From JBDRMV01 sp043825615 (GTDB lineage Bacteria; CG03), in contig JBDRRS010000012.1 of NCBI GenBank assembly GCA_043825615.1, forward strand, positions 1 to 64,000: a stretch of DNA of 64,000 nucleotides, in the 5' to 3' direction. The notes beneath the pieces were generated by a model that saw only the letters and a list, made by a program, of their open reading frames with translations, had not been told where the DNA came from and did no database searches. The translations under genes were made by a program, and so were the position numbers. Shown one piece after another: positions 57,695 to 64,000 of this stretch. Position 1 is the first letter of the stretch. Every line of letters begins with the position of its first letter.

Positions 57695-58615
57695 TTACCT
57701 TTCATAAATTTTTCTTATTATAGTGTACGGCCTGTCTTTGGTTTCCATAAAAACCCTTGAGAGATAAATGCCTATTAAGCCCACGCAAAAAATCGTTAAT
57801 CCTCCAAAAAACCATATAGTCACAATCAGGGACGGCCAACCTGCAAGAAGCACGCCGAAAAACGCCCTCTTTATTACAAGGTATAATGCGGTTATACTGG
57901 ATACAAGAAGAATTACACAGCCAAGGTAGAAGATAAATAACAAAGGTTTGTTACTGAACGACGTAATGGAATTTACCAATAAGGAAAATTTTTTTCCTAT
58001 ATCATAGCTGGTTGTTTTCTTATCCCTCTTCTCAACCATTAGAGGAACCTGCTTAAATCCGGTAATAGCCCAGAGACCTGCCATAAAAACCTCGCGGTCC
58101 TTATGTTTCACCAGATTGTTGACATATCTTTTGCTCATCAAGCGGGATGTTACCAGATTTGCAGGAATAGGGTAAGTTGAAAGAATATTAATCAACCAGT
58201 AAAAAATATTTCCTGACAACTTCTCAAAAAATCTCCCCTTGCGTGACTTTTGCACACCATAAACAACATCTATATCGTCATTTTTTATGTATTCTGCATA
58301 AAAACTTTCCACAAGCTCTGGATCTTCCTCTAAATCACAATCTATAAGAAAAACGATATCTCCCTGAGCGTGCATAAGGCCTGTCATCATTGCTTTGTGA
58401 TGGCCAAAATTTCTTGAAAAATCAATAATTTTGACCTTTGGGTCTTTTTCGTATAAGTATACGGCAATATTAAGCGAGTTATCCGGAGAGCCGTCGTTTA
58501 CAAAAATTATTTCGTAATTATTGGTAATTTTTCTTGCGGAAATGCTTATTTTCTTATAGAACTCTTTTAAATCTGGTTCCGAATAGTAAAGAGTAGTAAT
58601 TATTGATAATCTCAT
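57695..58615 (-). CDS. GT2 glycosyltransferase with two C-terminal membrane helices
   Basis: 306 residues. The GT-A domain has SIITTLYYSEPDLKEFYKKI, NYEIIFVNDGSPDNSLNIA and GDIVFLIDCDLEEDPELVESFY (DCDLEE metal site). Two C-terminal membrane segments (LLFIFYLGCVILLVSSITALYLVI and LIVTIWFFGGLTIFCVGLIGIYLSRVF) put it with the DPM1/ArnC/GtrB group, which transfers a sugar to undecaprenyl phosphate. It may supply a lipid-linked donor for a membrane glycosyltransferase such as the 723-residue protein (inference). Confidence 0.93.
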   Translation of the reverse strand: MRLSIITTLYYSEPDLKEFYKKISISARKITNNYEIIFVNDGSPDNSLNIAVYLYEKDPKVKIIDFSRNFGHHKAMMTGLMHAQGDIVFLIDCDLEEDPELVESFYAEYIKNDDIDVVYGVQKSRKGRFFEKLSGNIFYWLINILSTYPIPANLVTSRLMSKRYVNNLVKHKDREVFMAGLWAITGFKQVPLMVEKRDKKTTSYDIGKKFSLLVNSITSFSNKPLLFIFYLGCVILLVSSITALYLVIKRAFFGVLLAGWPSLIVTIWFFGGLTIFCVGLIGIYLSRVFMETKDRPYTIIRKIYER

Positions 58616-58616
58616 C

Positions 58617-59318
58617 TTAATTCTTAAAACTCCTCATAAACTTTGCAGCATTAGGACCCTCATTAAAAATTAAATCAATAATACTTACATTATGTTCAAA
58701 CGGTGGATATAATTGATTATATTCTTGGTAGTCTGAATAATCAAACCAGGTTAATTTAATTTTTTCCTGCTTAAAAAGTTCTTCCTCAATATAATCTTTT
58801 GCTGCTGTACCGGAAATATATTCTGTTGCTCCCACTTTTTTACAAATATGTAATAACGCCTTAGTTTTGCATTCTGTTTTTTCGTAATCATTTAACCAAG
58901 ATATTTGAGTAGCAATATTAAGTATTTTGTTGATAACTTTGATAAACTTATAATTGATTTGACTTAGATATTTTTCGTTACTGCTCAAATATAAATCCTC
59001 GAACAACTTTTTATAATCTTTAAAATATTTTGCTTTTGAATAATTTTGCAATATCTTATTCCAGTGTCTTTTGCCCCAATCTTTCTGAGCAATTTTTGTT
59101 TCATTGATTTTTTGAAAGTATTTACCTTTTACTTCCACAGGTATCGTAAGCCATCTTAAACCTTCCGGGGTTTTTATTTTATTTCTATTTCTCCAATCTC
59201 TTTGTGTATATTGCACATTATCATATAAAATAAATTCATTCACCCTATTTATAATATCAAAATATCCCTTCCACGGGATATAATTTGATTGTATAATTGC
59301 TATTTTTTTGTCTTTCAT
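58617..59318 (-). CDS. WbqC-family protein
   Basis: 233 residues, the family length. IAIIQSNYIPWKGYFDIINRVNEFILYDNVQYTQRDWRNRNKIKTPEGLRWLTIPV is the diagnostic N-terminal block, and ATEYISGTAAKDYIEEELF and FNEGPNAAKFM follow. WbqC proteins occur in O-antigen loci. Their role is poorly known, and the conserved His, Tyr and Asp residues suggest an enzyme on an amino or amide sugar. It starts 1 base away from the GT2 gene downstream. Confidence 0.93.
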   Translation of the reverse strand: MKDKKIAIIQSNYIPWKGYFDIINRVNEFILYDNVQYTQRDWRNRNKIKTPEGLRWLTIPVEVKGKYFQKINETKIAQKDWGKRHWNKILQNYSKAKYFKDYKKLFEDLYLSSNEKYLSQINYKFIKVINKILNIATQISWLNDYEKTECKTKALLHICKKVGATEYISGTAAKDYIEEELFKQEKIKLTWFDYSDYQEYNQLYPPFEHNVSIIDLIFNEGPNAAKFMRSFKN

Positions 59319-59356
59319 TCTAAAATTAATATCCTTTATATTTTATATTTGAATAA

Positions 59357-60214
59357 TTACTTTCTGATCTTTAATATCGGCCTTAACCCGTCTTTAGTAT
59401 CAGCCCTCCATTCTCTTTCAGCTAACTCAATTCCAGCGGGTTCTTTTAAACCCGTACCGTCAGCAGTAAAACTTTCTCTTATGTCTTTTATAACCGCGCC
59501 GATTTTATGAGGCAGCCAGCAGTGCCCCGATTTAAATTCCTCGCCTTCTCCGTCCAGATCCAGATGAAACTCTACAATCCGCGCCTGCCATCTGCACACG
59601 GCTCGCCATATAACATTTTCTTTAACCGTATGATCGGACCAGCCGACGGGACAATTAAATTTATCGGCGAGTGTCTTTATCGCCGCTAAATTACAGTCTT
59701 TGACCGGAACAGGGTAAGACGAAACACAATGAAGAAGAGACATGTCTTCACAGCCCGAATCCCGCAAGACCCGCACCGCTTTTTCAACCTCTTTTAACGT
59801 GGCCATGCCCGTTGATAGAATAATCGGTTTCCCCGTTTTCGCGCATTTCTTCAGCAAATCATCCCACAGCAATTCGTAAGATGCTATTTTATAAAAATCT
59901 ACATACGGCAATAATTCATCCACAGCATCCAGATAGAAAGGAGTGCATGAAAACTCTATACCTTCGTTTTTACATGCCTGGGCTAATTCGGGCAGAAAAG
60001 CGACGGGAAGCTCCCATTGCTTTCTTTTCTGAATTTCTTTGTTTTTTTTGACAATTTCCGGCGCGAAAAGTTTATCTATTTTGAATAATTGAAATTTTAC
60101 CGCATCGCAGCCTATTTCCGCCGCTGTTTTAATAAACCTTAAGCATCTTTTCAAATCCCGATTATGATTGCTTGAAACTTCGGCTATAAATTTTACAGAA
60201 TTTTTATTTCGCAT
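59357..60214 (-). CDS. NeuB/SpsE-like nonulosonic-acid synthase without SAF domain
   Basis: 285 residues. FIAEVSSNHNRDLKRCLRFIKTAAEIGCDAVKFQLF, PIILSTGMATLKEVEKAV and CPVGWSDHT show the TIM-barrel condensing domain that joins PEP to an amino-hexose. The family is usually 335-350 residues with a C-terminal SAF (antifreeze-like) domain, which is absent here. After the barrel the chain ends REWRADTKDGLRPILKIRK. The usual EKHFT segment is replaced by VEFHLDLDGEGEEFKSGHCWLPHKIG. It is therefore a distinct branch and the product may not be sialic, pseudaminic or legionaminic acid. It overlaps the PseC-like gene by 11 bases. Confidence 0.85.
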   Translation of the reverse strand: MRNKNSVKFIAEVSSNHNRDLKRCLRFIKTAAEIGCDAVKFQLFKIDKLFAPEIVKKNKEIQKRKQWELPVAFLPELAQACKNEGIEFSCTPFYLDAVDELLPYVDFYKIASYELLWDDLLKKCAKTGKPIILSTGMATLKEVEKAVRVLRDSGCEDMSLLHCVSSYPVPVKDCNLAAIKTLADKFNCPVGWSDHTVKENVIWRAVCRWQARIVEFHLDLDGEGEEFKSGHCWLPHKIGAVIKDIRESFTADGTGLKEPAGIELAEREWRADTKDGLRPILKIRK

Positions 60215-61373
60215 TTTTCAGAACAATCCTCCTGAAAACTTTTATCACATAATTCTGCGATTTCTTATCCAGTGATGGAAAAATGGGCAGACTGATACAT
60301 TCTCCGTAATATTTTTCTGCGTTTTTTAGGAAAACATTTTTACAAATATACTTTTTATAATACGGTTGTTGGTGTATCGGGATGTAATGCACTTGTGGGA
60401 ATATTCCGGCTTTATTTAAATTTGCGAATAGTTCTTTTCTGTTAATTTTCAGTTTTTCAAATTTTACGCGCAGCACATACAAATGCCATGAATGTTTTTT
60501 ATCCTTCTTGGTATATTCGGGCAATCCGACAAATTTACTAATCTCTCTAAATGCTTCATTATATCTTCCGGCAATTTGCCGCCGCCGGGCTACGAATTTA
60601 TCTATTTTTTCAAGCTGGCTGATTCCCAAAGCGCATTGAAAATCCGTAATCCGGTAATTAAAACCCAAATCCCTCATTTCATAATACCACTGACCTTTTT
60701 TTGCCGTGGAACTGTCTTTGTAAATTCCGTGGGTTTTTAACGCTTTTAATTTTCTATAAAGTTTTTGACTGTTTGTGGTAATAGCTCCGCCCTCACCCGT
60801 CGTGATATGCTTAACCGGATGAAAACTGAAAACCGTCATATCGGAATATCTGCAATTTCCAACTTTTTCCCATTGTCCGTTGATTTTATACTCGGCACCC
60901 AAAGCATGACAGGCATCCTCAATAATCATAATCTTATTTTTTTCAGCTATAAAGAATATTTCCTTCATGTCACAAGGGCACCCCGCGAAATGGACAGGAA
61001 CAATCGCTTTTGTTTTATTTACGATTTTGCTTTTTATCTTTTCGGGAGAAATGTTTGCGCTATCATAATCAATATCGGCAAATATCGGTTTCGCTCCCAC
61101 ATATAAAGCGGCATTCGCCGTTGACAGAAAAGTAATCGGCGTCGTTATAATCTCATCACCTTTTCCAAAGCCCGCCGCGAGATAAGCCAAATGAAGCGCC
61201 GCTGTGCCTGATGAAACGGCAACCGCATATTTCGCGCCGCAGAATTTCGCAAGTTTTGTCTCAAATCCCTCAATTTTAGGACCTTGCGTAAGCCAGTCAG
61301 AGCTCAAAACCGCCATTACCGCCTTTATGTCCTCTTTGTCTATGTGCTGTTTTCCGTAAGGAATTTTATTCAT
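60204..61373 (-). CDS. pseC: UDP-4-keto-6-deoxy-sugar aminotransferase, PseC-like
   Basis: About 389 residues from MNKIPYGKQHIDKEDIKAVMAVLSSDWLTQGPKI, the usual PseC start. VAVSSGTAALHLAYLAAGFGKGDEIITTPITFLSTANAALYVGAKP, IIEDACHALGA and the PLP lysine in FSFHPVKHITTGEGGAI. PseC converts the 4-keto product of PseB to UDP-4-amino-4,6-dideoxy-N-acetyl-altrosamine. The ATG at 61373 overlaps the PseB stop by one base. An open extension to 61424 is not conserved and lies inside pseB. Confidence 0.94.
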   Translation of the reverse strand: MNKIPYGKQHIDKEDIKAVMAVLSSDWLTQGPKIEGFETKLAKFCGAKYAVAVSSGTAALHLAYLAAGFGKGDEIITTPITFLSTANAALYVGAKPIFADIDYDSANISPEKIKSKIVNKTKAIVPVHFAGCPCDMKEIFFIAEKNKIMIIEDACHALGAEYKINGQWEKVGNCRYSDMTVFSFHPVKHITTGEGGAITTNSQKLYRKLKALKTHGIYKDSSTAKKGQWYYEMRDLGFNYRITDFQCALGISQLEKIDKFVARRRQIAGRYNEAFREISKFVGLPEYTKKDKKHSWHLYVLRVKFEKLKINRKELFANLNKAGIFPQVHYIPIHQQPYYKKYICKNVFLKNAEKYYGECISLPIFPSLDKKSQNYVIKVFRRIVLKNAK

Positions 61374-62356
61374 CAATATTTTTCTTTCTTTGCCATGGCT
61401 TTTAAATCGTTTACCGTCAGCCATTTCGTATTGTTATCGCTTCTGTAACCTTTAAACCCAATTCCTAAATATTTGCCTTCTTTCGCCTTCTTTTTCAACC
61501 GTTTCACAACCCGCGCATATATCGCATATTTATCTTTAAATTCATAACTGAATGGTCCATCGTCCTCACTTAGAAGCGTTTCATTCAGTTTCTCACCGGG
61601 ACGAATTCCTATTATATCCTGCCGGCAGTCAGGACAGATGGCTTTAGCGAGGTCCGTTACTTTCATGCTAGGAATTTTGGGGATAAAAATCTCTCCGCCT
61701 ACCATATCTTTCAGACATGATAACACAAAATTAACACCCTGTTCCAAAGTTATCCAGAATCGTGTCATTCGCTCATCAGTAATAGGCACTACCCTTTTCT
61801 TTCTGCATTCCTTAAAAAACGGCACGACACTGCCCCTCGAACCAAAAACATTGCCATACCTGACAACACTGAACTTTGTTCCCCGCGGTGAATAATTATT
61901 CGCCGCAACAAACATTTTCTCTGCGCAAAGCTTTGTCGCTCCGTAAAGATTAATAGGATTCGCCGCCTTATCTGTACTGAGAGCAATAACTTTTTTGACA
62001 CCGTTGTCTATCGCAACATTTATAACATTTTCCGCACCCATTATATTTGTCTTTACCGCCTCAAACGGATTGTACTCCGCCGTCGGCACAATTTTCAAAG
62101 CCGCAGCATGAATAACAATATCAACGCCGTTAAATGCCCGATGCAGCCTGTCGGCATCTCTGACATTCCCTACAAAATACCTTAAATTCCTGTATTTAGC
62201 ATCACTAAATTCCTTTCTCATTTCATATTGCTTCATTTCATCCCTGCTGAATATTATCAATTTCTTTGGTTTATATTTCCTAAGAACTATTTCTGTAAAT
62301 TTCTTACCGAATGAACCTGTTCCCCCTGTTATCAAAATGACTTTACCATTTAACAC
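61373..62356 (-). CDS. pseB: UDP-N-acetylglucosamine 4,6-dehydratase (inverting), PseB
   Basis: 327 residues. VILITGGTGSFGKKFTEIVL is the NAD motif and IIFSRDEMKQYEMRKEF is the PseB/FlaA1 signature. STDKAANPINLYGATKLCAEKMF has the catalytic Asp/Lys/Tyr region. It makes the 4-keto-6-deoxy-L-arabino sugar nucleotide, the first step of pseudaminic acid synthesis. The start is GTG with a strong GAGGAGG site 5 bases upstream. It is coupled to pseC and overlaps a truncated AlbA_2 fragment by 7 bases. Confidence 0.95.
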   Translation of the reverse strand: MLNGKVILITGGTGSFGKKFTEIVLRKYKPKKLIIFSRDEMKQYEMRKEFSDAKYRNLRYFVGNVRDADRLHRAFNGVDIVIHAAALKIVPTAEYNPFEAVKTNIMGAENVINVAIDNGVKKVIALSTDKAANPINLYGATKLCAEKMFVAANNYSPRGTKFSVVRYGNVFGSRGSVVPFFKECRKKRVVPITDERMTRFWITLEQGVNFVLSCLKDMVGGEIFIPKIPSMKVTDLAKAICPDCRQDIIGIRPGEKLNETLLSEDDGPFSYEFKDKYAIYARVVKRLKKKAKEGKYLGIGFKGYRSDNNTKWLTVNDLKAMAKKEKY

Positions 62357-62583
62357 AATATCCTCCTCTTTTTTACAAACTGCGACTCAAAACTTCCACT
62401 ATCCTGACTGCCAATTTTTACACCGGACATTTTGTCCGAATCAGAAATGTCTATAACTATTTTCCCGACGCGGGTACTGCCGAAAGCGGCGATTGTCTTG
62501 ATTATTTCTTTCCATTCGCCGGCGGATTTTTTAAATTCCAGCGTTTCCGATTCGCCTTGTAAAACCAGTTTTCTCAAATCCAT
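62350..62583 (-). pseudogene. Truncated AlbA_2 (Schlafen-type) domain fragment
   Basis: 77 residues. LRKLVLQGESETLEFKKSAGEWKEIIKTIAAFGSTRVGKIVIDISDSDKMSGVKIG is the first half of an AlbA_2 domain, seen in ATP-dependent helicase-like and regulatory proteins of 200-500 residues. Similarity ends at VKIG and the tail (SQDSGSFESQFVKKRRILC) is unrelated. It lies in the short gap between the GDP-fucose synthase and pseB genes and looks like a deletion remnant. A short product could still be made. Confidence 0.7.
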
Positions 62584-62586
62584 TTT

Positions 62587-63663
62587 TTATTTCTTCGGGA
62601 CTTCCAACTCCCGCACATAGTTTTCATAGTACATTTTCAGGCCGGTTTCAATATTTATGCGGCTCTGCCAGCCGAGATTTTTCAGTTGTGATACATCCAA
62701 AAGTTTGCGCGGAGTGCCGTCGAGTTTCGAGAGGTCTTTTTTTATTTTCCCTTTGAAACCGACCACGTTTTTTATTATTTCGGCATATTCGGCTATTGTT
62801 TTATCCCGCCCGCAGCCGATGTTTACGAATTCACCGATTTCCTTACAGCCGTATTTTCCCATAAGAAAAACACACGCATCGGCGAGGTCGTCGGAATATA
62901 GAAACTCTCTGTAAGGTTTCCCTGTTCCCCAAATCGTAACATAATCTTTCGTTATGCCTGTTTCCCCTAATATCCCATCAATGGAGTTTCTGTCGGTTAT
63001 GTCTATTCGCTCGTCGCGGCCGCTTCCGAGCGGATACTTTTTTATATCAGCCGCTATCGCGTCGTAATTCTCATCTGAAAGCATTTTTGCAAGATGAAAT
63101 TTTCTTATCAGCATGGGGAGTACATGCGCTGTTTCCAGATTGAAGTTATCATTTGGACCGTAAAGATTTGTCGGCATCACGGAAATATAATCCGTACCAT
63201 ACTGCTCATTATAATGTCTGCACAACTTAATCGCGGCTATTTTTGCTACGGCATACGGCTCGTTTGTGGGTTCCAGCAAACCTGTCAATAAATACTCTTC
63301 TTTCAAGGGCTGGGGAGCAAGTTTCGGATATATGCACGATGAACCGAGATTTAAAAGTTTTTTAACGCCGTATTTATACGCCGAATTTATCACATTCGCG
63401 GCAATCATTATGTTTTCATAAATGAACTGCGCCGTATATGTGCTGTTGGCGAGGATTCCGCCGACTTTTGCGGCGGCAAGAAAAACATATTCCGGTTTTT
63501 CTCTTTCAAAAAAACTCTCCACTTCCGCCTGTCTGGTAAGGTCCAATTCTTCAAAATTACGGTGAACAAGATTGATATACCCCTTGCCTTTTAAATTCCT
63601 TACGAGCGCGGTGCCCACAAGCCCCGTATGGCCTGCTATATAAATTTTTGAGTTCTTATTCAC
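62587..63663 (-). CDS. wcaG: GDP-L-fucose synthase
   Basis: 358 residues, slightly longer than usual (about 310-320). IYIAGHTGLVGTALVRNLKGKGYINLV is the NADP motif. VFLAAAKVGGILANSTYTAQFIYENIMIAANVINSAYKYGVKKLLNLGSSCIYPKLAPQPLKEEYLLTG has the catalytic Ser, and EPYAVAKIAAIKLCRHYN the Tyr/Lys pair. It epimerises and reduces GDP-4-keto-6-deoxymannose to GDP-L-fucose. An insertion around IAADIKKYPLGSGRDERIDITDRNS accounts for the extra length. It lies 18 bases after the gmd gene. Confidence 0.96.
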   Translation of the reverse strand: MNKNSKIYIAGHTGLVGTALVRNLKGKGYINLVHRNFEELDLTRQAEVESFFEREKPEYVFLAAAKVGGILANSTYTAQFIYENIMIAANVINSAYKYGVKKLLNLGSSCIYPKLAPQPLKEEYLLTGLLEPTNEPYAVAKIAAIKLCRHYNEQYGTDYISVMPTNLYGPNDNFNLETAHVLPMLIRKFHLAKMLSDENYDAIAADIKKYPLGSGRDERIDITDRNSIDGILGETGITKDYVTIWGTGKPYREFLYSDDLADACVFLMGKYGCKEIGEFVNIGCGRDKTIAEYAEIIKNVVGFKGKIKKDLSKLDGTPRKLLDVSQLKNLGWQSRINIETGLKMYYENYVRELEVPKK

Positions 63664-63681
63664 AATTTACCTTTCATCTTT

Positions 63682-64000
63682 TCATTCCTCGCTTCGGGAA
63701 TTGAAAGAAACCCGGTGCTCCGTATAGCCGAAGCCCTTCTCCTTTGAAACTTTAATGCCTGCGCCGGCAGGCACGAGGCCTGTTGTTTTCATATCATAAT
63801 CAATCATGATTTTAACAAGTTCCCCAAAAGAAACCCGAGGCTGCCAGCCGAGAACCTTTTTCGCCTTCGTTATATCCGCTTTAAGATTGTCAACCTCCGT
63901 CGGGCGAAAATATTTAGGGTCGATTTCAATTATGACGTCTCCCGTTTTTAAAGTTTCCTCTCGGCCTTTTTCCAAACTTTTTATAATGCCCCGTTCTTTT
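63682..64000 (-). CDS. gmd: GDP-mannose 4,6-dehydratase, C-terminal part (cut by window edge)
   Basis: The frame is open from the right edge to the stop at 63682. ETLKTGDVIIEIDPKYFRPTEVDNLKADITKAKKVLGWQPRVSFGELVKIMIDYDM is the conserved Gmd C-terminus, giving about 105 residues in the window. The N-terminal Rossmann domain lies outside. Together with wcaG immediately downstream it supplies GDP-L-fucose for the surface glycan. The tail after DYDM (TTGLVPAGAGIKVSKEKGFGYTEHRVSF) is longer than average. Confidence 0.93.
   Translation of the reverse strand, partial: KERGIIKSLEKGREETLKTGDVIIEIDPKYFRPTEVDNLKADITKAKKVLGWQPRVSFGELVKIMIDYDMKTTGLVPAGAGIKVSKEKGFGYTEHRVSFNSRSEE

Noticed and set aside
1..64000. 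CRISPR array or cas genes, complete insertion sequence with transposase, rRNA
   Set aside because: No regularly spaced repeats, cas-like proteins, transposase reading frames or rRNA-like sequence were found on either strand.

Overview
The window reads as a chromosome segment of a Gram-negative-type bacterium. It encodes lipoproteins with lipoboxes, signal peptides, two type IV pilus retraction ATPases, PilZ proteins and a long Wzx/Wzy-style surface-polysaccharide locus. The gene mix (paired PilT, LPP20-like and FecR envelope proteins, slipin, DUF3307, GH57) and the dispersed palindromes remind me of uncultured lineages such as Omnitrophota or Elusimicrobiota. That is a guess: no rRNA or phylogenetic marker is present. 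The code is standard, with TAA, TAG and TGA all used as stops. Every confidently called protein gene except ndk lies on the minus strand, so transcription runs from high to low coordinates.

Region 1 (1-2.4 kb) is a recombination hot spot at tRNA-Pro(CGG). A large serine recombinase gene runs off the left edge and lies between 203-bp inverted repeats (98% identical). Each repeat carries the recombinase 3' end plus the tRNA-Pro 3' half. Next to it are an intact tRNA-Pro, two 3'-truncated tRNA-Pro-like copies, and a small GIY-YIG nuclease gene lying exactly between those two copies.

Region 2 (2.4-14.8 kb) is a compact housekeeping and motility operon set. In transcription order: two PilZ proteins, HIT protein, glycogen synthase, TIM-barrel isomerase, phosphoesterase, two PilT ATPases, a cyclic-nucleotide-binding sensor, DUF3307, an alkyltransferase, a TPR/HEAT membrane protein with a heptanucleotide repeat in its signal peptide, slipin, GpsA, an HU/IHF protein and a MerR regulator. 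At 14.8 kb two back-to-back sigma70-type promoters appear to drive pilZ and ndk as leaderless transcripts.

Region 3 (15.4-22.2 kb) holds envelope proteins (LPP20-like, FecR, an anchored acidic protein), an inositol-monophosphatase-family enzyme, a frameshifted small gene, a nucleotidyltransferase with a small partner, a MITE-like insertion and a secreted metallo-beta-lactamase-fold lipoprotein. Several palindromic repeats sit between genes.

Region 4 (22.2-64 kb) is a surface-glycan locus, strongly AT-rich in its middle (11 G/C of 60 at 36601-36660, against 30 of 60 at 12421-12480). It contains glycosyltransferases, SAM methyltransferases, AsnB, Wzx, Wzy, GH57 and a propeller glycosidase. A dense cassette follows with three ATP-grasp ligases, an SDR and a transaldolase/F6P-aldolase. 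Nonulosonic-acid genes follow (PseB, PseC, a NeuB variant, SpsF-like, PseG/SpsG-like, aldo/keto reductase, class III aminotransferase, DegT aminotransferase, NeuD-like acyltransferase), and the locus ends with GDP-fucose genes (WcaG, partial Gmd). Two genes carry long poly-G tracts: G10, which puts a methyltransferase out of frame, and G12, in frame in a glycosyltransferase. With the heptanucleotide repeat in region 2 they suggest slipped-strand phase variation of the cell surface.

The strongest leads are the poly-G contingency loci, the inverted-repeat recombinase with the tRNA-Pro/GIY-YIG array, and the ATP-grasp/SDR/aldolase cassette within an atypical nonulosonate locus.
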